A stretch of 64,000 nucleotides of DNA from Isoetes taiwanensis. Lineage: Eukaryota; Streptophyta; Lycopodiopsida; Isoetales; Isoetaceae. Both the position numbers and the translations under genes were made by a program. Positions within the stretch are counted from its first letter, which is position 1, and every line of letters begins with the position of its first letter. Under the pieces are notes generated by a model that was not told the origin of the DNA, searched no databases, and worked only from the letters and a program-made list of their open reading frames with translations. This document shows, one piece after another, positions 10,427 through 22,406 of the stretch. The DNA lies in contig JAJEKV010000053.1 in assembly GCA_021234155.1 (NCBI GenBank), positions 62,001 to 126,000 on the forward strand, in the 5' to 3' direction.

Positions 10427-11675
10427 ATATTCATACGTACCTCTTGGAATGGATGTTTGAAGAAATAAAGACCCTCAAAGTATTTGTATTGTTGAGGAGG
10501 AGATCTAAGTTAGAAAGATGAGATGTGGACGATGGACATTTGGTGGGAAAAGGTGGTGATTTTTTGAGCTGTGACTACATGCTCCTTGGTTGCCATAAGA
10601 TAACTCTCAATGGGCTGCCGCAAACAAATCTGCAAATGTTATGAAAAACCATGCGAGATCTCTTATGCATATTATTATGGTCCCTTTTATTCGATGACGG
10701 TTCATTAATTCATTACAGTTTTACGGTTTACGCCATACCCATTTGCTTTCTTCTTTGGGCAAATGTGTGTTGATAAAATAAAGGGCTACGATATAATGGT
10801 AGGTAGGTAGATGTAAAAGCCGACGTGGTATTTAAATAACCACGCCATGTTGAACCAAAAAAAAATACCGCGAGATTTTTGTGGACTTTTGAACGAATTT
10901 CTTAGTGAGTGTCGTGTTAAAACCATTGATAGAAAAAATACGCGAGTTTTTTTATTTCATCTTTGATTCAAACATGACCGTGGTTGTTAAAGAAGATGCT
11001 CAGGATGTAAAAGTCACAATTGCATATAAAAATGGAGGGTGTAGCTTTTTAATCCTACAACCTAGCATTAGATGTCATAAATTTCTTCTACTTTGCTTTC
11101 TTATGGGGTCTTTTTGGCACCTTATAGTATACCATATTTATAGCGGTATTATGGGGTAGACACAATTAATGGGTAATGTGCAGGTGAGTTACATATGGAA
11201 ATAATTGCGGCAATAAATGGTATTCATACTACGATTGTTGTGGGGATATAAATAATAGGTCGGCGATGTTTGATTATTTTAATGAATTGAATTGTATGGA
11301 CTTTTAATAGGTAGATAGATAGGATTGAATGAGAGCTTGTAGTGTTAGGCTTGAAATGTGCATGCCTATTTTTTATACTAAAGTAATGCCTTCATAAGTG
11401 GTGTGCATGTTATGGTTGCCCTATTATAAACATTTTGGCAATTCAATGCAAGATGCTTGTTGGGGTGGGAGGACCCAAATACATACTCCGTGATATTGAA
11501 CGTATTGGCTCATCAAGTCCCTTATACATGTGGTTTGATACATTTGGTGCATGTTAGAAGAGTTTTAAATAATGGAGTGGGATAACGATGGTGCAAAAAG
11601 CATAATCATCATGTTTTAAAGGTCGCAAGTGTGTAGATATGGAGGGGTGAATTTTTAGTCCTACAATCTAACACA
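10427..11675. repeat. Duplicated BAHD upstream block, copy 1
   Basis: This sequence lies 5' of BAHD pseudogene 2 and matches 22,407-23,880. Shared landmarks are a GTAGGTAGATGTAAAAG tract, GTCCTACAACCTAGCATTAG, and ATAGATAGGATTGAATGAGAG. It lacks a 429-bp insertion present in the other copy. It is presumably promoter and 5' flank carried along when the gene was duplicated. No gene is seen in it. Confidence 0.75.
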
Positions 11676-11799
11676 ACGAAATGCCCATATCCCACAGGGA
11701 AATCCCCATTGAGGCTGGAGGACTTAAGAACAAGCGGTTATTTACTTTGCAATGGAAATTCTTAAAAAAAGGGCTATATTGTATGGGGGAACATTAGCA

Positions 11800-12060
11800 A
11801 AACATGGGATTCTTGAACAAAAGGGGTATATTCTAATGGGGACTTAGTAGTAGGGAATTGCCAATACACATCGGGGTATTTTCCAAAAAGAGGATTTGGT
11901 CAAAGGGAATTTGCAAATGTGTTGGGGTATTTTCAAGAAAAGGGACTGATTCAAAAGGGAATTTACAAATGAATTAGTTATTTTACAAATGGGGATTTGG
12001 TTTCAAGGAATTTGAGATTGGGGTATTTTTTTAGATAAAGGGAATTAGAAAAAACGGTGA
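11800..12060 (+). repeat. About 52-bp degenerate tandem repeat
   Basis: GGGAATT-GCAAAT-GGGGTATTTT recurs with starts near 11,853, 11,905, 11,957 and 12,006, a spacing of about 52 bp. The copies are diverged. From 12,061 to about 12,440 I see no gene. Confidence 0.6.
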
Positions 12061-12439
12061 TAAACCCTATCTTCAAAGGGTCTCATCCAAAGAAAGAATC
12101 CATACTTGTGTGAGTGGCTCCATGCACATTGCGAAAATGTAATAGCTCTTGAGTTGTCCTTCAGACTCATGGACAACTAAAAATTACGAGTTGTTTTATC
12201 TAAAACCACTTTAATGAAAACCTACGTTCTTTTTCGTGTGAAAAACTACAATTAAAAAACTACCGTTGTTTCTAGCATTTTGAATAATAATATGGGTGGT
12301 CTTTGAGTGTTGTTTTCTTTGCAAAACACCAGCAAAATCACATATAGAGATTTTTGGGGTTATAGTGGCGGGAGACAAGCCCCTCATGAGCAGGTTTTAC
12401 AATATGGCGGAAGGTTTCCAAACACAAAAAATAAAACCA

Positions 12440-13970
12440 CGTAAAAACCCCGTATAATGTGTTCTCTACCGCTGGGATGAAAAAGCCCCCCGTGGGAGGA
12501 AAAACCCTTGCGATAGGCGTTGAGGAGGCCCTATTTGAGCGCTCTCAAATTCCATGTTGTAAGGGACTCTCCGGACGGTGGAGACTTGCGAGAATGTAGA
12601 TCTAAGGCGTGCCGCACCGAAGCCAGCGATTGGTGAATTCGCTATCTGAGCATCCGAGATAGGCATGGTGTTCATCTTCTACTACCCGCATGTGGCAACC
12701 CGCATAATCTCTCTCATGCCGAGGATTCCCTGCCCTCCATCCCACTACCTAGCGGCATGTCTGTTGAGATGATGGGACCTCAGTCGCTGTGCGCCTATAG
12801 CCTCTTCAAGCTCTTGGTGGAAATGTATGCCGTATACCGGTGGGGCCGTGGTTCGCTTACTCGATTGATTCACAGGTGTGGTAGTGTTCGCTTTTGGCTT
12901 TGCAAGAAAAGGATCCCACGAGAGCAAAGAAGTTAATGCGATTCAAATGCAACCTCAAGCTCAAGGAGACCATATATCCACAATGTGTTGATAGTCTGCG
13001 GACCATCGTATAATTATCCCCACAATGCCCTTTGCCATACTCTCTTCCAGGGCGACATGTGCCATGCCAATAACGGGCACAGGCGTTGTTTGTGCATCCA
13101 TTTCGGCCAACCTTATGGAAATACGCAGGTGTTCACAAGATAGCGTATCGCCGCAGGGGCCAAAGCCGCCTCATAAATAAAATTGGATAAGGCAATCGTC
13201 CTGACGCTAGGTTGTATGTCGTGAAAGCCTTTCGCACTTCTCTAGCTTTATCCTGCAATTCTTGCGTTAATCATTGCCCCTGCATCTCTACCCCGATACA
13301 AAGAAGATCGGTTCCACGAAAAGTTTCCAACAAGTGTGCTTTATGCGTCTAATCGGCAGAGATTCATTCTCAGGATGTTTATTCTCAGATTGCATACCCC
13401 GCTTTCCATCCCGCGATCGACTCTTTTCTACACAAGGATCCGCATAGTATGTTAGCGTGAGGAAATGATTCCAAGATACTTGTTGGTCCTTAACTTCCAT
13501 TCTTGGTCCTTCCGTAATAGAAGTTCGATATCATGCTACTGCAGACAGATTGGCAACAAATTGTTACCGTTGATCCGGCCATTCCCTGCTATGTCACTGT
13601 AATTGATCGAGAAAGATTCAAATCTCCACGATACCCTAGCTATATGGGATAATAAGCCCTCGCCCGAATCAACTATTTTTACGCCTATATACTGCAAATC
13701 GCATGCCATCATTCCATGTTTTGCATCCGTTCTCCAACTTGTCAATATAGAGTCCAAAGTTGTTGGAGATAACAGTATCCGGGTTTAACGCCTTATGAGG
13801 CTTGTTCGCGATTGGTGCATTACTGGGCAACCGGTATATATTGGTCATATAATGGGTAGATGGCATTCGCCGTCCCCCTGTGGGACATGTGTAGCTCTCG
13901 CATACCACAACAGGTCCAGAGGGACCGTATACAATAATTATTGAATAATTTGTTATTAATGAAAACAAAA
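12440..13970 (-). other. Unassigned block richer in G and C, with broken coding-like frames
   Basis: Base composition and codon texture differ from the surrounding AT-rich DNA. Minus-strand frames of 60-99 codons follow each other with stops and shifts, for example 13,968-13,669 (text includes YGPSGPVVVCESYTC), 13,500-13,288, 12,927-12,745 and 12,675-12,466 (text includes GAARLRSTFSQVSTVRRVPY). They could be pieces of one old coding region of about 1.5 kb. I recognise no family and no catalytic motif, so this may be a decayed mobile element or captured DNA. AT-rich sequence resumes at 13,930 and holds nothing to 14,470. Confidence 0.3.
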
Positions 13971-14474
13971 TATATTGAAAATAATAAATTATTCAATGTA
14001 TTTACGGATAAACATAATCATTTAATTAATTCTAAATCTAAAACTTTCTTTACCTATTTTGAAAAAAATAACATTTCAATTTAGCATTTATTTTAGATAA
14101 TTCTAAATAAAATCAAAGTGAAAATTAATTTAGAAAACAATTTTATACTTTGGTAACCTTCATACTTTTGATCTAAAATTAAACAAAACAAATGATTAAA
14201 ACCAATAAAGAGTTAAAAATCTTGTGGATTTTATTATGACATCCTTGAAATTATATATCTATTAGATTTGAAATAGTCTAAATTTTGTTAAATATGCCAT
14301 GCTTCCCACGGGCAAAGATATGAGCGGTGTACAAAATAACAATGGTTATAAACCACCTTTTAGCCCATGTTTATACCTAACAACAATGTTTAATAACTTT
14401 ATGGGGATCCTATGGGCAAAGATACGAAGTTGTTGTGTACAAAAAAAATATAGCAATGCTTAGGCGCACTAGTT

Positions 14475-14725
14475 CAACCTGAGAGCTTATTATGCATCAC
14501 TTTAGTAAAACGAGAAAAATGGGTCCAGCTTCATCTTGTGCAAGATTGATGGAAGACGCTCACGATGCTAGCTGTCGAACAGTGAAGTATGGCCACAAGT
14601 CCATCACACACATCCGCAAAGGTAACCGAGAATCTAAATTGTTTGAGTGAGCCCCGCCCAAGATCAATACTATACAAAGAAACGTGGCGAAATGCGTTCT
14701 ACAACTTCACATCCTCAACAAACAT
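14475..14725 (-). pseudogene. BAHD pseudogene 4 (C-terminal fragment)
   Basis: About 250 bp align with the last 80 codons and the start of the 3' UTR of the intact gene at 46,856-48,235, including CTTCATCTTGTGCAAGATTG, the AAGTCCATCACACA stretch and GATCAATACTATACAAAG. Homology begins in the 3' UTR at AGTTCAA and stops after the block matching ACAACTTCACGTCCT. Single-base deletions break the frame. It belongs to the same lineage as the intact gene, not the DFGWG lineage of pseudogenes 1 to 3. Confidence 0.8.
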
Positions 14726-15529
14726 ATGGATATAGAGAAAGTCCATATATAATGAAATTGTGACGACTATATGGGTATTCGTATCATATATCAGATTTTT
14801 ACATCTTGATATTTCTTCCATATTTCTTGCATATTCTTCATGTATTTTCCTTTGTTTTTCGTAAGTCCATGACATATGATGGTATTGCACTGATTCTCGA
14901 TGGGTCAAATCCTTATTATTTCGGGTTAAAGGTAAATGTACCGAGACAACCTTTCTTATTCATTTTGTTTTAGTAATTAAACCATCTACTACATCACGAT
15001 GGAACCCATTTGCACCACAAAATTTCCATAGTCCATGAAATGCATTTAAAGCCTAAGAACTTACAACCCACCATGAACAACTTGACAACATCATTCACAA
15101 ACATTAGCAATCCAAAATATTAGGCAATAAGCATAAATAAGATCTTCACCCATTGTTGTGCATTATTCACTATGTTTAAAAGAGGAGCATTAACTAACTA
15201 AAATGAGTTAGGTTAGACCAAATTGATACAAAAAATCTCAATCATATCAATATTTCAAATTCATTTCAATTATCCTTGCACCTTCATAGAGAAACCAATG
15301 ACTAGGCACTTGTGGATAATCATATTCCAATTGATAAAAGAAGACGATGATTTTGAGAAGCAACTTGCAACTTCTTTTTCTTTTTCTTTTTTTTGCTTTC
15401 ATGTGTAGAACAACCTTTAAAGGTAGACTTCCATTTCAAGATTTTGTTTTCTTTTGAAGCATTTATTTTTTTCTTTCTATTGCATAAGCTTCAAGTGATA
15501 TATTCAAATCAATTCAGTTCAATCAATTC
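14726..15529. other. Interval between BAHD fragments, no gene seen
   Basis: AT-rich with short random frames. It holds a T/C-rich run near 15,370-15,395. No homology to the intact BAHD gene continues here, so fragments 4 and 5 are separate events and not one split gene. Confidence 0.5.
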
Positions 15530-16035
15530 AACCAATTTGAGGGCTTAATATGCATCACTTTTAGCAAGGTCGGAGAAAATGGGTCGAAGCCATCTTGTGC
15601 AAGATTGATGTGGGAAGACAAACAAGCACCTTCACACGATGGCTTAGCATCCGAACCAAAGATGGCTACAAGTCCATCACAATAATATCCGCAAAGGTAC
15701 CGAGAATCTAAATTGCTTTGAGTGAGCCCCAAGATCAATACTATACAAAGGGAAACAAAGGAACGCAAGAAGTATAACCACGCGCCCCTAAGAACACCGG
15801 GCACCAGAGCACAAGCAAATTCCTTTGCCTTCATCTGTACAGAACTCGAGCCAATCTATGACATTGGTCAATTGGGAGTCTGGCTTTGATGGCAAGACCG
15901 GGCCTTTGCAAAGATACAAAAGACCTTCTTCTTTGAAGCAGAGTTCCACAAGGCCCTTGCCCGAATCCATCACCACGGCATTGCCAAAGTATGACGCTAT
16001 AATGGGGATTAGACCGTTTGCCTCCGCGCAAGTAA
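15530..16035 (-). pseudogene. BAHD pseudogene 5 (C-terminal third)
   Basis: Matches residues about 294-459 and the 3' UTR start of the intact enzyme. Readable landmarks on the minus strand are LRGGKRSNP, SYFGNAVVM, IDWLEF and YCDGLVAIFGSDA. The frame shifts at least three times. The DLGWG region is present as GLTQSN-like shifted text. Homology ends abruptly just after the LRGG codons near 16,033, so the catalytic HxxxD half was never included or has been lost. Confidence 0.85.
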
Positions 16036-16079
16036 TAATAAATACTACAATATATGTAAGAAACCATTCGGTCCTTAAT

Positions 16080-16185
16080 GGTTTTAGTTGACTAAATATG
16101 AAATGCTTCGAACAACAAAATGTTATTGGTTTTAGTTTACTAAACTTCAAATGTTTCGAGTAATAAAATGCTATTACTTATCATT
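16080..16185 (+). repeat. 48-bp tandem repeat, two copies
   Basis: GGTTTTAGTTGACTAAA and GGTTTTAGTTTACTAAA start at 16,080 and 16,128 and continue in parallel. The following 300 bp are rich in ACCAT and ACCAC words but show no clear period. Confidence 0.6.
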
Positions 16186-18717
16186 ACTGGTTTTATAATA
16201 GATAACCATGAAGTTATGCATAACAAACCATACATATCTAGAACAAAATAATTACTAACAAGAATGGTAATTTTCATCTAACACAATACGAACCATGTGC
16301 ATTGACCACGAGATTTTAGCCATCTTGGTTTACCACAACGATCAACCACGTTATTGCATCCACAAGGAATAAAGCACTATATTAAACCACAATCACAACC
16401 ATCACGTTATACCACATGGAAAAACCATACTTAAAAACACTATGATATAACTATATCAATTTACCATGTAATACCACTTTTGACAAACTAAAAGAAACCA
16501 TTTACAATTACCATGCCATAATATATCCAATAAACCTTAAAAGAAAAGAAACACATTAGTTTTAGCCGTATACGGTTTTAATGAAATTAAACCAAAAACG
16601 CATTAGTTTTTTTAGGTTGCCCAAGTGGGCAAACCCTCAAGCTTATAGTTGTGGGATATATCTTATATGCTGAATATACCATTATATGTTGATGACAAGC
16701 AAAAAACCCTTGTTCCTGTAAATGCACGGTCAGTTGCGTTGTGGATAAGGATGTTCTGGACGGGTAACTGGCCCCTAATCTGATAAAACACAGCAAGGGA
16801 GCGATAAATTTGTTTATGGCATATATAGAAAAAGAGTTCCAGAATTTGGAAACTGTAGAAGGATTATTCTGCTACTATCTCTTCTTGCCCTGGTTAAATG
16901 GCCAAGCGTCTCATTCTATGCCTTTTAAGTTCTATCCATTCCTGACCTCTCATGATTCCTCGACTTTTGAGTTCAAAACGTTTTTCAGCATCCACCTCTG
17001 CTTGGGCTGAGACATTTTGGTAGGTGATCCGTTCCTTGGTACCCAAGATTCAGAAGTGAATGCTCATTGGCCATGACTAACTACACCAAAGCTTTGTTTC
17101 TATGGTCAGTGTAGTGGATTTAAGACTTTGCATTTGATAAAACATGCTTTCAGCAGATCTGCATTCTGGCGGATAGACCAGGTGAGACATAGATAGCCAT
17201 ATGCCAGGTCTGCTTTTTGAGTTTCTTTCTTCTGTTCTAGTAATTTTGGATTTTGCTATGTCAGATTGTATTGTTTGGTCATTCTATATAAATGGCGGGC
17301 TGCATTCTTGCTCTTAAGTATCTAAAATTTTAGCTTGGAACAAAAGGTTTTAGAGGCCAAAGGCTATGCAGTTACATTCTTGGTTGCTTTTGTTCAGAAA
17401 TTTGGTTGTATAGCAGAGCAAAAGTGTATTTCACTTATTCGATCGTGTCTATGCAGGTTAAAAAAAAAAAGAAAAAGAAAAAAACAATTGATGCTTTTCA
17501 TTTCTATTTTTGATTGAAAAAGTTTATTTGTTTATATAATGGCGGTAGATATGTCTGGATTTCTTTTGAAAGAAAGCAAGTCAGGGTCTTAACGGTTCAC
17601 AAGAAATTAACTTGCTACCATAGCATGCCTTGGTTTTATTTCTGACTTGTGGTTAATCTGGTGAAAATGTTATTATTGGTCTTCCAACCTGGTTTTTTTC
17701 GATGCCACCTCTAAATTTTTTGAAGTGCTTTTTAACCGCTTTTCTTCAGAGGATATGGGGTCTTCTAAATCATAGACTGGTTTATAGTAGAGGTTTGATC
17801 TCCATAGAGAATAAATGCAAACTCATGAGTTAATTTTTTCTCTGTTTTAGTGATATCTAGATTTTGCTATGTCAAATTTCATTCTTGGCTCCTGTGTATA
17901 GATGGCAGGCTGCAGATATAGTGGGTTGAATCTGCAGTGTTCAGTTATGGTGTGCATAATAAGAGCCTTAAAATGCATGGGTGGCCCTGAGATGGTTGCT
18001 GAAAGACCCTTACAACTGATACAGAGCAGAGCTTGCAGCAATTCATTGTATACATTCAGTATGCACATTAAAGTGCAGGAGTTATAAGCACCAATTCCTC
18101 GCTTGCAGGTATCAACTTTAACATTTTGTTGACACTTTTGCATTCTTATATTGTTCAGTAACTCCAGAATGTTTGTTAATGGATGCAAGTGGCATCAATC
18201 ATTCTGGAACCATCTAGAATCTTTATGATGGGATGATTTAGAAGACACCTCTCGAACTCTCTCATTCGTTCCTCTTATTTTAAAATTAGAAAATATCCGA
18301 TAACACATATTCAAGCCCTGAGTTGTAAACAATTGACCAGTCTGAATTGCAGGCACATTTCCAGCGCAACCCAGTTATTAAAATTCATTTTCTTGCAAGA
18401 TCACTATTTCTATTCCCTGACTTTTCAAATTAGTGAATAAATATTCAGCGATACACAGATTCCCCTGAAAACAGCCCACTACACCATAATTTAGCCAATC
18501 ACAGAATAATAACATCATTTCCAGTTCATAACAGAAGTAGGAAATCAACAAGCATATTAACTGTTAGAATTTCAAGCCACGAATTGTACAATGCAAACAA
18601 ATGTTCCATTTACTGAAAACAAAGACTAGTTGAGAATTCCTGACTCTTAAAAACAATGTTTAATCTAATAGCTAAAGACTAACCAAGTGATCCAAACTTG
18701 ATGTCAGTCTAATATGA
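16186..18717. other. Non-repetitive AT-rich stretch, intron-like, no gene called
   Basis: Both strands lack long frames. T-rich tracts followed by AG give an intron-like look. A segment at about 17,234-17,312 (TTTTGCTATGTCAGATT..GGGCTGCA) recurs at about 17,849-17,935, showing an old internal duplication. The last part (about 18,640-18,717) would be the 3' UTR of the H2A.Z remnant. No exon is recognised. Confidence 0.4.
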
Positions 18718-18990
18718 TCAGTCCTTCTTGGTAGACTTGTTAATGAGAGACTTGTGCATGTGAGGGATGACACCACCACCAGCAATTGGACCCCTTGATC
18801 AAAGTGTCTAGTTCTTCATCCGGATAGGAAGTTGCAAATGCCTTGAGTAATACGTTTCACCTTCAAATCTTTGCTTGCATTGCTCGACAGTTCCAGCACT
18901 TCAGCAGTTAAATATTCTAAGATTGCTGCAGAGTATACAAGTGCATTGCTCCCACTCCTTCCGTTTGCAGAGACCCCGATTTCAGCAGCC
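18718..18990 (-). pseudogene. Histone H2A.Z-like C-terminal half, frameshifted
   Basis: H2A.Z replaces H2A in nucleosomes near promoters. The minus strand encodes VSANGR, then [17 protein letters not shown], then [12 protein letters not shown], and in other frames [15 protein letters not shown], then IAGGGVIPHMHKSLINKS-type text ending KKD and a stop at 18,718-18,720. This matches the second half of plant H2A.Z, not canonical H2A. At least three single-base shifts lie between RIT and the end. The N-terminal half is missing. An acceptor-like TTGCAG near 18,989 could mark an exon start, so this may be a last exon with errors, not a processed copy. I favour a pseudogene. Confidence 0.75.
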
Positions 18991-20944
18991 TGCAATCCTT
19001 CCAACTGAAAACTGTCATGGCCAAGGCATTAGAACATGAAACATCCAGAGCCATGCAAAGTAGCTCAAAGGCCATATTGTGCCTCTACTTTTCACTTTCA
19101 ACAGTGTTAAATATGATGTTTTCTGCATTGATATTGATATTAGCTGCATACACGGAAGTTTGGATGGCGGTATTGAATTCAAGAACAACAGTGCAAGACG
19201 CAGCTAGACGGGATCCGCATTCTTCCTCACCAAGAATGTGCAAAATAGCATTTTAATATGGGTAGTCCTACCTGGGCAGCTCGGTTCATGATGCAGAGTG
19301 GGTTAGCGGGCATGAGAGACTGATATCCAGCTTTAAAAGGTCCATGGTATCCTGACAACTGTCTCTAAGGTATACTTTTTATGCTTGGAGTTTTGAACTG
19401 CAGCATGTATACTTTTGAACATTCTCTTTGCAGGAGCTTCTTGATGTACCTTTGTATTTGAGCTTACATGGAATGAGTGTAACTCTTAAATGCACTTCCG
19501 TTCTGCATGTTAAATATTTAAATTCGTAATTAAATTGGACCAAAGAATACAAATTAAGAATACGAAAATGTTGTCCATCCATTAAGTTTATATTGACCTC
19601 ACCAAGCTTTTAAGCTGAGCACAGCAACTAGTTGAGGACCTTTAATACTAAGACTGATGACAATAGAATTGTTAGAATATTGTAGTTGTTAACATTAATT
19701 AGCTAATCTGGGCTAAGCTGGTTGATTAACTCATGTAAAATCAAGTTGCGGGGGTGTAATTCCAAGGTAATGTGATTTAAGAGAATGACCAGCCAACATG
19801 AATTATGATTGATGTTGAGAACTACATTTTGAAGGATCAAGATAAAAGCAATTATGCAAAATGATTTTTATCTAGTTTTCAAGTTAACAGTGCTATTTAA
19901 AAATATGCACAATGACAATAGACCTGGACTATGATAATAGATTTAAAGCGATCGTGTGTTATCCCTTTATAAGTTCAAGAGAGAGCATGAACACGTGACT
20001 AAAAGTTAATTGAAGTATAGGAAGTATTTGAAAATTATACCGTAAAGGGGCATTGCCTATATAGGTTTTGCAACATGTTGGTTATGCACCTTCCAGATGT
20101 CGAGCAAGTTTTTAAAGGAAGCCCTTCCACAATAAACTGGAAGGCAATGACAACGGATTTTTTTTTTCCCATGTCCTTGTTGGCAATTGTTTGAGATAAT
20201 AAAATCCTACCAAGACTCACATCCTTTCTTTGAAAAGATTGGGGCCTCACGTCAAACCAAATGGACTAACCGATCATAAACATGAATACTAAGGCCTCCA
20301 TTGTATTCAAGCCATGTTGGGGCTTATGGTAATGTTCTAGTTACAAGTATCTTCTTCTTGTGTAATACTACAGTTGCCAACACTAACATAATATCTATGA
20401 GGTTATATGCAATAGCACGTGATATGGCACTATCTTCGATAATTTGTTCATTTATTAACCTTCCTCCCTCTATTAGTCCTAGATTGTTGAGTGCAAAACA
20501 TGGCCAAGTGCCCTTTGGCCTGCACTCCCACACCAGTCCATCGACAGTCACCACAACCACACAATCCACCACATGGGAGTAGTCACACACAGAGCACCAC
20601 ACAAAAGCAAACACAACCACCATATCCCATCCACATCACACAGCAGCAGCCCCACACACCACATTCCATACACATCACACAGGAACGGATGCAGTCACCA
20701 CACTTATGGACACTAACACGCAGCCGCACACAATCGGCATGCAGTATCAGGCATCCATGTCAACACAACCCCCGCAACTGGAGGCAATTCCACGACGCCC
20801 AAGCCACGATCAGATCGAACTGCTGCCACCACTATGAAAACATTGGACAAAACGGCAAGACACGTGTTGACAATGTTCCTGCAACGCCAGGGCTCCCGGT
20901 TTGTTTAGTATATCAGTCATATCATAGTTTTGAGTCCAAATAGT
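18991..20944. other. Interval with one exon-like open stretch, nothing assigned
   Basis: On the minus strand at about 19,090-19,256 a frame reads ILGEEECGSRLAASCTVVLE and continues open to a stop near 19,090, and another open piece (MAFELLCMALDVSC) follows to 19,015. They look protein-like but I cannot name a family. At 20,560-20,800 the plus strand is rich in CA words (CACACA, CCACA), giving a P/H/T/Q-rich 150-codon frame that I treat as low-complexity. TGTTAGAATATTGTAGTTG at about 19,671 resembles an LTR start, but no second copy is present. Confidence 0.3.
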
Positions 20945-22406
20945 CATAGCCCCTCCTTGACTAGTAAGATGTGAACTTGAATATGACTTGTAATTTATGA
21001 AATCCATACTTCCCTAAAGGAACACCAAAGTGGGATAACCCAAACATATAGACTCGTTATCTCTGTAACGCAACTTCAATGAAAATAAAGCAAAGCTCAA
21101 AACATAAGGATACATTCTCCTTGCTATGATTATATGTCAGGTTGAGGCCTGCCTATTTTCACGTCTGAGGAGACAGGAAAGAAGCAAGAGGAGAATAAAG
21201 GGTCTGCCAGAAGACGATCCATGTGGCCCTCCTTCAAATTGATGACGGCCTCTCTTTCTCTCACCTTTTTTAGCCGGAAGGAATAATGGCATTCATGCCA
21301 TCTGTGGAGCTCCACGAAAAGGAAATGGTACTTGAAGCAGATGAAGCTTAGATCCCCAACCAAAATCTATGTCATACGGGGAAAGCTAGACATATGATAT
21401 TGTGCAAATCCATGGCGGGATTGAAGGAGCCTTTCCAGCGGTGCAAAAGGCTTACCACGAATTTGAAGCCAATCGATAAAAGGCAGACCCATTCGAGGGG
21501 TTGGAGAGACGGATGGTGTTATGGATAAGATTAGTGTGTATGAAATATGGAGGTTGGCTATGGCGCATACGAGGACTACAAGCTCGAAAAACAAAGGGTG
21601 GCATTGCCAAAGTAGCCGGGAGGAAGGGAGGATGTAGTCTATTACGTCCTCGATACTACTTGAGGTATGGTGAGAGCGGTTTGGGATCTTCTTGGCCATT
21701 CGGCGCTTTGGTTATGCATTTCCAAATCAATCGCTGCGTTAGCCGCTTCATACCTTGTCACTCTGCCATATCCAAAGCTGCCCTCTTTCGATCTCCTCCA
21801 TCACCTTCTCTAGCCCTTCTTTGCTTACTTCAAAAATAATATGTTTCCACAAGCCCCAAATCATTCGCATGATTTCACGGCCCGTTTCATCATTTGTAAG
21901 ATATTTGTTTTGCCATTATCCTCTACTAAAGCGGCTTCCAAGCTCTTGGGTATTGGAATACTCCTGGCTAGCTGGTGGATCTCGGCTTTCAACATTCTTG
22001 ATTCAAAGCTGCGGTGATTATATACTCACTTCCAATCCCCCGTGAATCTCGGGCCATGCCATCACAAATCGTATCGTGCTTGGTGCATCGAAGATTATAT
22101 GTAAATTGCTTATCCCAAGTGCCACTCCTCCGCATTCAAATACCAGGTGGCTTGAACCCTCAGCTTTAGTGGATACTCTTCCCTATTTTTTGTTGATAAA
22201 CGGTCAAGCGGATTGGGGATTTGAAATCTATGTTGCGGTTTCTTAGATCGACCAATCGTCCAAACCGAGCATTCGTTACGCTGATAAAATGGGCACACCC
22301 GCACCATTTACTTCTATCTACGGTGCCGAAACATCATCCTTCACCCTTCACCCAAAACTTGAAACTCATCCGGGGTTTTGGCCGGTGAAACCTCTAATTC
22401 TTTCAT
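20945..22406 (-). pseudogene. BAHD acyltransferase pseudogene 3 (full length, many shifts)
   Basis: The best preserved member of the DFGWG lineage. In order on the minus strand: a likely ATG at 22,404-22,406 with KELEVSPAKTPDEFQVLGEG; LRVQATW and ECGGVALGISNL; the active-site HIIFD at 22,087-22,101; FVMAW; EVSKEGLEKVMEEIE; PPGYFGNATL near 21,598-21,620; IDWLQIRGKPFAP; YDIDFGWG at 21,351-21,373; and NLKEGHMDRLLADPLFSS near 21,200. Every key motif survives, but the frame changes repeatedly and stops interrupt it. The 3' flank from 20,945 matches pseudogene 1 and the 5' flank matches pseudogene 2. Sequencing error could account for some indels, not plausibly all. Confidence 0.8.

Noticed and set aside
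14475-16035. BAHD fragments 4 and 5 as one gene split by an insertion
   Set aside because: Both contain the same C-terminal codons and 3' UTR start, so they are separate copies.
19671-19790. Possible LTR starting TGTTAGAATATTG
   Set aside because: No second copy, no primer-binding site and no pol coding nearby.
20491-20943. 150-codon plus frame rich in P, H, T and Q
   Set aside because: Low-complexity CA-rich DNA; no domain, no start context or homologue seen.
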